Below are positions 1 to 5,671 of a stretch of DNA of 11,803 nucleotides, one piece after another (positions within the stretch are counted from its first letter, which is position 1; each line of letters begins with the position of its first letter). Source of the DNA: Micromonosporaceae bacterium (GTDB lineage: Bacteria; Actinomycetota; Actinomycetes; Mycobacteriales; Micromonosporaceae). The DNA is taken from assembly GCA_019690055.1 (NCBI GenBank), contig JADGGF010000082.1:1-11803 (forward strand), in the 5' to 3' direction. The notes beneath the pieces were generated by a model. The model searched no databases. It was not told the origin of the DNA and saw nothing but the letters and a program-made list of their open reading frames with translations. A program made the position numbers and the translations under genes.

Positions 1-1
1 C

Positions 2-565
2 CAGATGCTTGTAGATGTAAACAGGATCGCCGATGATCATATGTGCCACATCGGTGTCCTCTTCGTTGATGTCCTGCTCGCCGCACGAGGCTGACATCGT
101 AGCCGGAAATGCGTTGACGGCATGGACGTTTACCAGGGAGAACGTGTACTCAGACGAGCCGGTAGTGAATGCCTGGAAAAGTTCCTCCACGCGGGCTGAC
201 GGATTCGGATTGCCCAGAGGAGCAATGAAAACGTCTACGAGTTGACGCCCGTTTGCCAAGTCTTCATAGGTCGCGGCCCACCAGGTGTCTGCGCCTGGTG
301 GAGTTAGCAAGTTGTGCGCCGGGATTAGGGCCTGGGCGATGGGCCAGGGCAATTCGCGGGTCGAGAGAGCCAGAGTTCCTATTTGGAGCGGAAGATTAGC
401 CTTCTTCTTCCACGGCTCGAGCAAAACGGCTGTCGCCGCTGCTGCAGCCAACACTGCGATGACAGCCACGGTAATCCAGAGTCGCCTGCGATTACGCGGG
501 CGCGAACGAGTGGCCGGCTCGGCGAGCGAGCTGTCGCTCGGTTTCTGCGGGAGGGGTGTTGCCAT
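2..565 (-). CDS. membrane-anchored hypothetical protein, 3' end cut by window edge
   Basis: The open frame starts at ATG 565 and is still open after 188 codons at the window edge, so the C-terminus is missing. AGAGGG lies about 6 nt before the ATG and serves as the ribosome binding site; an in-frame ATG at 580 overlaps that site and is a weaker choice. The N-terminus is polar and basic (a run of Arg at residues 22-28), followed by one Ala/Val/Leu-rich hydrophobic helix at about 29-49. This predicts a cytoplasmic N-terminus and an extracytoplasmic body. The body (50-188) has no motif I recognise; it carries a single Cys in a SASCGEQD context. Base composition is clearly lower in G+C than the genes to the right, fitting acquired DNA next to the tRNA remnant at 923-957. 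Function unknown. Confidence 0.7.
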   Translation of the reverse strand, partial: MATPLPQKPSDSSLAEPATRSRPRNRRRLWITVAVIAVLAAAAATAVLLEPWKKKANLPLQIGTLALSTRELPWPIAQALIPAHNLLTPPGADTWWAATYEDLANGRQLVDVFIAPLGNPNPSARVEELFQAFTTGSSEYTFSLVNVHAVNAFPATMSASCGEQDINEEDTDVAHMIIGDPVYIYKHL

Positions 566-674
566 GTGCGGCCCTCTCATTAGGCAAGGGTCGGTTGATC
601 ACGAGGAACAATAGCGATAGCCGGTAGCTGCGTCCCTCACCCGAGCGGCTGGTCTTTGGCTGGCACGTGATCTG

Positions 675-691
675 GTCCGCGGGCCGCGGAC
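675..691. repeat. 17-bp perfect palindrome
   Basis: GTCCGCGG and CCGCGGAC form 8-bp arms around one G. It could be a protein-binding site or the core of a small hairpin upstream of the minus-strand gene that starts at 565. Confidence 0.45.
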
Positions 692-746
692 GGCGCCGGA
701 CGACTACACCCTTAGCGACCTCGAAAACGGGGGAGCGCCCCGCCGG

Positions 747-772
747 AGGCTGGGACTCCAGGCTGGGACTCC
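747..772. repeat. 13-bp perfect tandem direct repeat
   Basis: AGGCTGGGACTCC occurs twice back to back (747-759 and 760-772) without mismatch. Function unknown. Its place 150 bp before the tRNA 3'-end remnant makes an integrase or excisionase arm site possible. Confidence 0.6.
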
Positions 773-775
773 TAC

Positions 776-793
776 TGCTCACGAATTGCTCAC
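776..793. repeat. paired TGCTCAC heptamers, 11-bp period
   Basis: TGCTCAC is present at 776-782 and 787-793, so the two copies start exactly 11 bp apart and would face the same side of the helix. This is typical of cooperative DNA binding. Near a tRNA-derived attachment core it suggests arm-type sites of a tyrosine integrase or excisionase (inference). Confidence 0.45.
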
Positions 794-922
794 AGGGGCA
801 GGACAATCATGCGTCGCCTCGACGTCGCGGCACGGCACGCTTCGGGATAACTGACCCGCCATGACTGACGGCGGACAATAACGACGCCATTCGCCCACAA
901 CCGGCTGTGCCTTTCGGAAAAC

Positions 923-957
923 TCGGAAGGTCGGCGGTTCGACCCCGCCCCTGGCCA
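923..957 (+). other. tRNA 3'-end remnant, putative attachment site (att)
   Basis: Positions 933-949 form a complete T-arm: stem GGCGG, loop TTCGACC, stem CCGCC. CCTGGCC (950-956), the 3' acceptor strand, and discriminator A957 follow. No D-arm and no GGCCAGG 5' acceptor strand occur upstream, so this is not a working tRNA. The acceptor, T-arm and preceding CGGAAGGTC match what I recall of actinobacterial tRNA-Phe(GAA). A lone tRNA 3' end is the usual footprint of site-specific integration by a tyrosine integrase, and the orientation puts the element on the low-coordinate side. The left limit of the identity is uncertain. A decayed tRNA gene is the alternative. Confidence 0.65.
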
Positions 958-1430
958 CCCCAGCGCCACAACCGGTGCCCAACCTTGCCGACCGCCGGTC
1001 GCAGGTCGAAAAATTTAGTCATTTCAGAAGTCGGGGCCGCCCTGTCAGGGTGGGCGCAGAGCGCGGGCGAGCACCGGTACTGCTGGTGGTCGGTGTAGCG
1101 GTTCGGGGGGCCCGCAGCCAGGTGGACCACCGAGTGCACCATCGGGGGACATCTCATCGAGTCAGACCGCTGTCGTTTCCGCCAAACCCCGCCCAACCGG
1201 TCGTCGCGGCAGCCAACTCCGCCCAGGCCTGGACAACGCCGTCTCGGCTCGCTGGGCGGGAAGTTGATCAGCTACATAGCAGATTGCCCCTAGCGCGAAA
1301 CGCGACGAAGGACTCATACTCACGAGTAAGGCAGCGCGGCCTAGACACGGCACTCAGCGAAGCGGCGCCCGGTGGCACCCGGACGCCGCCTTCAGTCCAA
1401 CCCACGCAAGAGGAGGGGAGGACCCGCAAG
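958..1430. other. long intergenic stretch, no gene seen
   Basis: About 470 bases between the att remnant and the leader of the DUF6232-type gene. Open frames crossing it on both strands lack a ribosome binding site and any recognisable protein; one minus-strand frame is just the antisense of the tRNA remnant. A short AT-rich patch lies at about 1009-1025. A purine-rich GAGGAGGGGAGG sits at 1410-1421 and may belong to the regulatory leader described next. Confidence 0.5.
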
Positions 1431-1454
1431 ATGCCATCGTCGCGCATCACCCAC

Positions 1455-1477
1455 CCTCCTCGCAAGCAACGAGGAGG
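1455..1477 (+). promoter_or_regulatory. hairpin masking the ribosome binding site of the DUF6232-type gene
   Basis: CCTCCTCG (1455-1462) and CGAGGAGG (1470-1477) form a perfect 8-bp stem with a 7-nt loop. The 3' arm contains the Shine-Dalgarno sequence for the ATG at 1487. A second GAGGAGG at 1410-1416 could pair instead with 1455-1461 and free the site, giving two mutually exclusive folds. Regulation of translation start is inferred from the pairing alone. Confidence 0.5.
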
Positions 1478-1486
1478 TAACGAGCC

Positions 1487-1918
1487 ATGGCGGAGCTGTT
1501 CCCCGGACCCGGGGTACGGATCACCCATGACACGGTCGAGACGCTCACCGGCATCCGGAGGTGCTACCCCGTTGCCGAACTCGAGCGACCCCACGTCGTT
1601 CACGAGAGCATCATCGATGTCCTGCTCGCCTCGCAAACGGCGAGAGTCTGCTCCAGCACGCTGACCGGGCTGTCCGCTCTCGTGGCCGTGGCGGGATCGC
1701 AGCTGCTGAGCAGTCCACACGCGACAGTCGCGGGCCTGGTCGTCACCCTCACGGCGGCGGTCACCGCAGTGCACGGCTGGCGGTCCTGGCGGCGCCCCCG
1801 CCAGCTGTGGGTCTACTACCGCGGCGATCGTGTGTGTCTCTTCGTCAGCCGCGACCGGCTACAGTTCGCGCAGGTGGTGCGGGCGCTCCTACGGGCGCTC
1901 GAGACCGTCGAGAGCTGA
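1487..1918 (+). CDS. DUF6232-type two-helix membrane protein
   Basis: This 143-residue protein has a short N-terminal strand region with a YPVAEL-type motif (27-32), two hydrophobic segments at about 57-74 and 78-97, a basic stretch (WRSWRRPRQ) and a C-terminal region with YYRGDRVCLF and VVRALLRALE. That order matches my recollection of the actinobacterial DUF6232 family, small inner-membrane proteins of unknown function; the assignment is by pattern, not search. The start is fixed by GAGGAGG 9 nt before ATG 1487. The gene stands alone, between the tRNA remnant and the Xre-type regulator, and ends at a strong hairpin terminator. Translation may be controlled by the hairpin over its ribosome binding site. 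Confidence 0.7.
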   Translation: MAELFPGPGVRITHDTVETLTGIRRCYPVAELERPHVVHESIIDVLLASQTARVCSSTLTGLSALVAVAGSQLLSSPHATVAGLVVTLTAAVTAVHGWRSWRRPRQLWVYYRGDRVCLFVSRDRLQFAQVVRALLRALETVES

Positions 1919-1972
1919 GCCCCTGAGGTCGGCCCCCGACGGTCCGCCCAGGTCGGCCGGCATCCGTCAGTC

Positions 1973-2005
1973 CGTGGCGGCGGTCTATCCACAACCGCCG
2001 CCACG
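1973..2005 (+). terminator. hairpin terminator after DUF6232-type gene
   Basis: A perfect 12-bp GC-rich stem (1973-1984 with 1994-2005) and a 9-nt loop lie 54 nt after the stop codon. There is no U tract, as is common for actinobacterial terminators. Confidence 0.7.
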
Positions 2006-2067
2006 CCCCGCGGTGTCAGGAACGCGCCAGCCGGGACACCCGGTCCGTCGTCAGAACGCACACTGCG

Positions 2068-2085
2068 ATCTGCTATACAGCAGAT
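2068..2085 (+). promoter_or_regulatory. palindrome over predicted -10 box of the Xre-type regulator gene
   Basis: ATCTGCT and AGCAGAT form perfect 7-bp arms around ATAC. The centre contains TATACA (2074-2079), a good -10 hexamer; no clear -35 box is visible. A palindrome embedded in the -10 about 110 nt upstream of an HTH regulator gene is a natural operator for autoregulation (inference). Confidence 0.5.
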
Positions 2086-2192
2086 GATCCGCCCGCAACG
2101 ACCGCACAACGGCCCCTGCGGACGGGTGACGCCCCGGACATGCACACGCCAGCCCCCGGGGAGACGCCGCCACCGATGGCTGGGGAAACGGA

Positions 2193-3068
2193 TTGACCAC
2201 GACCGACTCTCCCGCGGCCGCCCGCCGCCGACTCCGCTTCGCGCTCCGCGCCGCCCGCGAGGCGGCCGGGCTGACGCAGGCGGAGGTCGCCGACCACCTC
2301 GAGTGGAGCGTGTCCAAGGTCAACCGAATCGAGAACGGCGAGGTCACGATCTCCGCCACAGACCTGCGGGCACTGATGGCGCTGCTCGGCGTGACGGATC
2401 GGGAGACCGTCGAGCAATTCACCTCGTGGGCGCGCGCTGCGCGCAGCCGGGGCTGGTGGGACGCGCCGGAGTATCGCGCTCATCTGACGCCAGCGATGCG
2501 CCAGCTCATCCAGTACGAAGCCGAGGCCACCGCCATCCGTTGCTTCCAGGCGACGATCATCCCCGGCGCCCTCCAGACTCCGGAGTACGCCAAGGCTGTA
2601 CTGGCCCACTGGAGCGAACTACCCGAGGAGACCAGGGCTGCCCGTCAAGCCATCCGCGCGGAACGACGCCGTCGCCTTTTTGGTGACAGTTCTGCCCCCC
2701 CGTACCATCTGGTTCTCGACGAGTCGGTTGTCCTACGTCGAGTGGGCGGAGCGGCCGTCATGGCGGCCCAACTCCGGCTGCTTCTGGACGTGATACGTAC
2801 ATCCAGGCTTTATGTCCGGATCATTCCGCTGGCGGCCGGAGCCGTCATGGGGAACCTCGGCAACTTCACCGTGCTCGACCTGGACGGTGACGAGAACGCG
2901 ATTCTTTACCGCGAGGTCCCGCCGGATGACATCATTAGAGAAGCCCACGACGTGGTCCAACAGTACCGACAGGCGTTCGAGCACATGTGGGACGTCGCCC
3001 TGACGCTCGAAGACTCAATCACGTTCATCGAGGCCAACGCCACCATGTTGGGACGGGAACGTGACTAA
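2193..3068 (+). CDS. Xre-family HTH regulator with DUF5753 domain
   Basis: The 291-residue protein has an N-terminal Cro/C1-type helix-turn-helix at about 14-70 (LTQAEVADHL, then SVSKVNRIENGE). A long C-terminal domain from about residue 107 opens with YEAEATAIRCFQ and PGALQTPEYA, hallmarks of DUF5753 as found in Scr1-type regulators of actinomycetes. Length and layout are normal for that family. The start is a TTG with GGGGA 6 nt upstream; a six-codon frame starting at ATG 2176 overlaps it (stop at 2194-2196) and could couple translation. The DUF397 gene follows, the standard partner arrangement; such pairs behave like regulators of development, antibiotic production or toxin-antitoxin-like modules in some species. 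The upstream palindrome suggests self-control. Confidence 0.9.
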   Translation: MTTTDSPAAARRRLRFALRAAREAAGLTQAEVADHLEWSVSKVNRIENGEVTISATDLRALMALLGVTDRETVEQFTSWARAARSRGWWDAPEYRAHLTPAMRQLIQYEAEATAIRCFQATIIPGALQTPEYAKAVLAHWSELPEETRAARQAIRAERRRRLFGDSSAPPYHLVLDESVVLRRVGGAAVMAAQLRLLLDVIRTSRLYVRIIPLAAGAVMGNLGNFTVLDLDGDENAILYREVPPDDIIREAHDVVQQYRQAFEHMWDVALTLEDSITFIEANATMLGRERD

Positions 3069-3097
3069 CCGGCGTGCAAACACGAGCCACGAGGATC

Positions 3098-3126
3098 TTG
3101 CGCATAGCCTCACATACGACGATACT
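3098..3126 (+). promoter_or_regulatory. candidate promoter for the DUF397 gene
   Basis: TTGCGC (3098-3103) and GATACT (3121-3126) are separated by exactly 17 nt, a reasonable sigma-70-type match. It lies in the gap after the regulator gene, so the DUF397 gene could be transcribed on its own. Confidence 0.4.
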
Positions 3127-3154
3127 GCGCACCGTCCATTTTCACTGACACCCG

Positions 3155-3177
3155 CCCCGCGTCGCACCGGCGCGGGG
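3155..3177 (+). promoter_or_regulatory. hairpin between regulator and DUF397 genes (terminator or attenuator)
   Basis: CCCCGCG (3155-3161) pairs perfectly with CGCGGGG (3171-3177) over a 9-nt loop. It sits between the end of the regulator gene and the ribosome binding site at 3187-3191, so it could reduce read-through or shape the leader of the DUF397 mRNA. Confidence 0.45.
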
Positions 3178-3195
3178 TCGACATTTGGAGGCAAC

Positions 3196-3414
3196 GTGCA
3201 GGCATCGATTGCTTGGGTCAAGAGTCGTCGATGCGAAGCTAGTGCATGTGTCGAAGTCGCTTACAGCGGCGATGAAGTCTTGGTGAGGAACTCGACCAAC
3301 GAGGCGAGCGTGCTGAGGTTCACCAAGGTCGAATGGGTCGCCTTCATCGGTGGCGTGCGCGATGGTGACTTCGATTTCGGCCTGGTCGACGAACAGGGCA
3401 GGTCAGCCAACTGA
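3196..3414 (+). CDS. DUF397 domain protein
   Basis: The 72-residue product is almost entirely one DUF397 domain: WVKSRR near the N-terminus, ACVEVA in the middle, a VRNST segment where most relatives have RDSK, and EWVAFIGGVRDGDFD at the end. DUF397 proteins are small partners of Xre/DUF5753 regulators; their biochemical role is not settled. I chose GTG 3196 because GGAGG lies 4 nt before it and the domain begins right after. The same frame extends up to a GTG at 3061 that would overlap the regulator gene by 8 nt and add 45 residues of unlike sequence, which I consider unlikely. Base composition is lower in G+C than in the neighbours. It converges on the DUF2786 gene with 28 nt between stop codons. 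Confidence 0.85.
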   Translation: MQASIAWVKSRRCEASACVEVAYSGDEVLVRNSTNEASVLRFTKVEWVAFIGGVRDGDFDFGLVDEQGRSAN

Positions 3415-3442
3415 CCAACGGACCGGACCGCGGACAGACCCG

Positions 3443-4192
3443 TCACCCGGTTGAGTGAAGGGCGCGCGGCGCCATGCGGCCGACACGGAGGCCGCCCAGG
3501 TCGGCGCGCTGCCCGGCGGCATATCCGTCGCGACCGCCGCTGCCCATCAGGCGACGCGGCGCGGCCCGGCCCAGTCGGGGGTACACCTCGGCCACCCGAC
3601 GGGCCACCCGGTCGTCGCGATCAGCGAGCACGAGAGCCATCGATGGCGCGCCGGACTCGGCGGCGGACGAGGCCCGGCGCTCCGCCTCGCGCAGCCGCTG
3701 CCCGACCGCCTGGGTGAAGCCGGCCAGCCACGACCGCCGGAACGTGGCCACCGGCTCCCACGGCGGAACGTGGGCGGCGGCCAGGCCGTAGGACGCCTGC
3801 ACGAGCAGCGAGGTGAACAGGATCTCGGTGCGCTCCAGGTCGGACACGCAGCCGAACAAGTGGATCGAGTGCACATATGCCCCTCGATCCCACTGCTTAC
3901 GTCGCACACTGTGACACCGCAGCGCTGCGGCGACCACCGCGAGCAACCCTGCCTTGTCCAACGCGTACGGCGGGTCCAGCCGGATCACCCGGTCCGCCAC
4001 CGGGTCAGCCTCCGGGGAACCGGCCGCGAGGAGCGCTTGGTCCACGCCGTACTTGGCGATCAGCTCGGCCGCCTTGTCGTTGAGCGCCGCCGCCTCGGCC
4101 GGCGGGCACGCCGGATCCTCGGCCTTGGCGAGCAGCTTGCGCACCCGCTCGAGCACGGCCGGGCCGGAGCCAGTGGTCATCGGGTCCATCAT
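3443..4192 (-). CDS. DUF2786 domain protein
   Basis: A protein of 245-249 residues. Numbered from ATG 4180, residues 9-48 (VLERVRKLLAKAEDP then EAAALNDKAAELIAKYGV) are a typical DUF2786 domain, a short helical module found in bacterial and phage proteins of unknown function. The rest contains a patterned helical region (RRSWLAGFTQAVGQRLREAE at 149-168) and a DGYAAGQRADL segment near 218-228, as in the longer region that often follows DUF2786. Starts at 4192, 4189 and 4180 are all in frame; none has a good Shine-Dalgarno site. TACACA lies 7 nt before ATG 4192, so a leaderless start there is possible. The unrecognised gene at 4281-4760 lies 88 nt upstream in the same direction. Confidence 0.8.
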   Translation of the reverse strand: MMDPMTTGSGPAVLERVRKLLAKAEDPACPPAEAAALNDKAAELIAKYGVDQALLAAGSPEADPVADRVIRLDPPYALDKAGLLAVVAAALRCHSVRRKQWDRGAYVHSIHLFGCVSDLERTEILFTSLLVQASYGLAAAHVPPWEPVATFRRSWLAGFTQAVGQRLREAERRASSAAESGAPSMALVLADRDDRVARRVAEVYPRLGRAAPRRLMGSGGRDGYAAGQRADLGGLRVGRMAPRALHSTG

Positions 4193-4221
4193 GCGAACAT
4201 GTGTACCAGAGGCTACCGACA

Positions 4222-4248
4222 ATTCCGCGCAGCTCGCCGGAGCGGAAT
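4222..4248. repeat. inverted repeat upstream of DUF2786 gene
   Basis: ATTCCGC (4222-4228) and GCGGAAT (4242-4248) are perfect 7-bp arms 13 nt apart, between the stop of the upstream minus-strand gene and the DUF2786 start. It could be an operator or a weak terminator. Confidence 0.35.
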
Positions 4249-4280
4249 CTGCGAGTTGTTGGGCGGAACGGTCAGGACAC

Positions 4281-4760
4281 TCACAAGCCCTGGCTGCGAC
4301 GGCGGAGCGTGGCCACCGTCGAGCCGGCGAGCGTGGTGAGGCACTCGGCCAGCCAGCCGTCGGCCATGGCCGCCCCGAAGAGGGCCTGACCCGTCGGCGC
4401 ATCGGCGTTGGCGTACGCGCTGACAAACCGGGCCACCCACCGGGCATCGTATCGCGCTGTTTCAATATCTGGAAAGTCCAACGCAGCGAACCCGCTCGGC
4501 ACGTTGTCCCCGACCATAGTGGCGGCCAGGCAACACGCCACGTCGTACGCCGAGCGCAGCCCACCTCGGTTGAGCGCGGCCTCGAACCGGCCGACCACCC
4601 CATCCCGGTCGCCCCGCAGGGCCGAGTCGAGAATCGCCTGCGCGTCCTGGTACACCTCGGGCGGCACGGCAGGCGGCGCGGCGGGGACCATGGGCTCCGC
4701 CGATGGACTCCCTGTCTCGCTGGAATGGTCGGCTCGCGAACTCGCCGAATCCGGACCCAC
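4281..4760 (-). CDS. hypothetical protein, alpha-helical
   Basis: A 159-residue protein that I do not recognise. The first 35 residues are Ser/Pro/Ala-rich and look disordered; from VYQDAQAIL onward it reads as a mainly helical soluble domain with a double Cys (ACCLAATMVG) and a C-terminal STVATLRRRS tail. No signal peptide or membrane segment is seen. The GTG at 4760 is preceded by TAGGCT exactly 7 nt upstream, fitting a leaderless transcript; ATG 4691 (residue 24) is an alternative start just before the folded part. Coding character is supported by actinobacterial third-position GC and a sensible amino-acid mix. It precedes the DUF2786 gene in the same direction with an 88-nt gap, so the two may be co-expressed. 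Confidence 0.65.
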   Translation of the reverse strand: MGPDSASSRADHSSETGSPSAEPMVPAAPPAVPPEVYQDAQAILDSALRGDRDGVVGRFEAALNRGGLRSAYDVACCLAATMVGDNVPSGFAALDFPDIETARYDARWVARFVSAYANADAPTGQALFGAAMADGWLAECLTTLAGSTVATLRRRSQGL

Positions 4761-4767
4761 GTGACGC

Positions 4768-4773
4768 AGCCTA
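4768..4773 (-). promoter_or_regulatory. predicted -10 box, leaderless start of the 4760 gene
   Basis: On the minus strand TAGGCT fits the TANNNT pattern and lies exactly 7 nt before the GTG at 4760, so transcription would begin at or next to the start codon. No convincing -35 box is visible. Confidence 0.4.
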
Positions 4774-4811
4774 GGCGCTCAAAGCAAGCCGATCCACAGG
4801 ACCGGCGGCCA

Positions 4812-4849
4812 ACCCGGGCACCGGGTCGGACCACGACGGCCGCGGCCGT
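4812..4849 (-). terminator. two GC-rich hairpins after the thioesterase gene
   Basis: ACGGCCGCGGCCGT (4836-4849) is a perfect 14-bp palindrome, and ACCCGG/CCGGGT (4812-4817 and 4821-4826) make a 6-bp stem with a 3-nt loop. Both lie just past the stop of the minus-strand thioesterase gene and before the next promoter, where a terminator is expected. Confidence 0.45.
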
Positions 4850-4862
4850 ACGGATTCCCGCC

Positions 4863-5435
4863 CTACGCGCGCCGAAGGACGCAGGTCAGGCGGGCGGTGC
4901 AGACGCGCTGACCCGACTCGTCGGTGATGACGATCTCGTAGGTCGCCACCGTACGACCACGGTGGATGGCCGTCGCCACCCCGGTGACCGTGCCCGAGGT
5001 GACGCTGCGGTGGTGTGTGGCGGAGATCTCCAGACCGACGGCGTAACCGCCGATCGCCTCCATCGCATGCAGGGTCGCGGCGACCGAGCCCAGGCTCTCG
5101 GCGAGCACGCAGGAGGCACCGCCGTGCAGCAGGCCCATGGGCTGCGTGTTTCCCGCCACGGGCATCGTGCCGACCGCCCGCTCGGGCGAGGCCTCGAGCA
5201 GCGTGATCCCCATCCGGTCGGTCAGGGCGGCCCGGGCCATCCGTTGGACGGCCTCGGCCAGACGGTCGCGGACCGCGCTGCTGTCCGGCCCGGAACCCCC
5301 CGCGCCCCGGGCGTCAGCAAGACCCTCCGATGACGCCAGACCGTCCGCTGCAGCCAGACCGCCTGGTGCGGTCGCACCCTCGTCCGCTGACAATGGGGCA
5401 ACGTTGGCAGAGGCACCGGGGTCGGCAAGTTCCAT
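4863..5435 (-). CDS. PaaI-like hotdog-fold thioesterase
   Basis: A 190-residue protein. The C-terminal ~135 residues are a hotdog domain with the characteristic segment GNTQPMGLLHGGASCVLAES: the HGG turn followed seven residues later by Glu is the active-site layout of PaaI/MenI/EntH-type acyl-CoA thioesterases, which hydrolyse acyl-CoA (aryl or hydroxyaryl acyl groups in known members) in the cytoplasm. The exact substrate cannot be read from the sequence. The first ~50 residues are unusual, an Ala/Gly/Ser-rich low-complexity tail absent from most relatives. The ATG at 5435 is chosen because TAGCCT lies 7 nt upstream, fitting a leaderless mRNA; the frame continues upstream to 5588 without a ribosome binding site. 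It is divergent from the binding-protein gene at 5672. Confidence 0.85.
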   Translation of the reverse strand: MELADPGASANVAPLSADEGATAPGGLAAADGLASSEGLADARGAGGSGPDSSAVRDRLAEAVQRMARAALTDRMGITLLEASPERAVGTMPVAGNTQPMGLLHGGASCVLAESLGSVAATLHAMEAIGGYAVGLEISATHHRSVTSGTVTGVATAIHRGRTVATYEIVITDESGQRVCTARLTCVLRRA

Positions 5436-5442
5436 GCCGCGC

Positions 5443-5448
5443 AGGCTA
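5443..5448 (-). promoter_or_regulatory. predicted -10 box, leaderless start of the thioesterase gene
   Basis: TAGCCT on the minus strand is followed by 7 nt and then ATG 5435. This is the spacing seen for leaderless actinobacterial transcripts and supports the chosen start. The -35 region is not recognisable. Confidence 0.45.
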
Positions 5449-5604
5449 CCGAGCCGGACCCGCCGACCCCCACGTCTCACCCGGAAAAGTTGCGTAGGCA
5501 ACAAAACCGGACGAACACGTCGCGGTCGCCTGCTCATGCCGTAACGCCAGCGTGACGCTGCGAATGACCGGGATGCTGAGCCGCACACGGGATCCCGGAC
5601 GGGT

Positions 5605-5610
5605 TAGTCT
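5605..5610 (+). promoter_or_regulatory. candidate -10 box for the binding-protein gene
   Basis: TAGTCT fits TANNNT and would start a transcript near 5617 with a leader of about 55 nt. A CGGGATCCCG palindrome (5588-5597) lies just upstream and a CAGCGT-G-ACGCTG palindrome at 5548-5560; either could bind a regulator. No clear -35 box is seen. Confidence 0.35.
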
Positions 5611-5671
5611 CCCTGGCGAGCCGCGCGGGCCGTACCGGTTCCGGGCGCTCGCAGGGAGGGAGTTGTTGAGG

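Larger units (their letters stand above)
566..922. other. gene-free end of putative integrated element
   Basis: No convincing gene is seen here. The stretch between the truncated membrane-protein gene and the tRNA remnant holds a perfect palindrome (675-691), a 13-bp tandem repeat (747-772) and a pair of heptamers one helical turn apart (776-793). A 13-codon frame at 811-852 follows a purine-rich AGGGGCAGGA but is too short to call. The layout resembles the arm region beside an integrase attachment site (inference); no integrase gene is in the window. Confidence 0.4.

Noticed and set aside
880..957. Complete tRNA gene
   Set aside because: No 5' acceptor strand, D-arm or proper anticodon stem can be formed upstream of the T-arm.
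807..1196. Minus-strand frame containing GQGRGRTADLP
   Set aside because: This wording is the well-known false translation of the antisense of a tRNA 3' end; it helped identify the tRNA remnant but is not a protein.
1431..1664. Small plus-strand gene starting at ATG 1431 with a purine-rich upstream site
   Set aside because: Most of it overlaps the DUF6232-type gene in another frame and its product is Ser/Pro/Arg-rich with no pattern; kept only as a possible leader frame.
4193..4834. Upstream half of a 463-codon minus-strand frame ending at 3443
   Set aside because: It is an alternate frame of the gene at 4281-4760; the DUF2786 protein proper begins near 4192, where family-like sequence starts.
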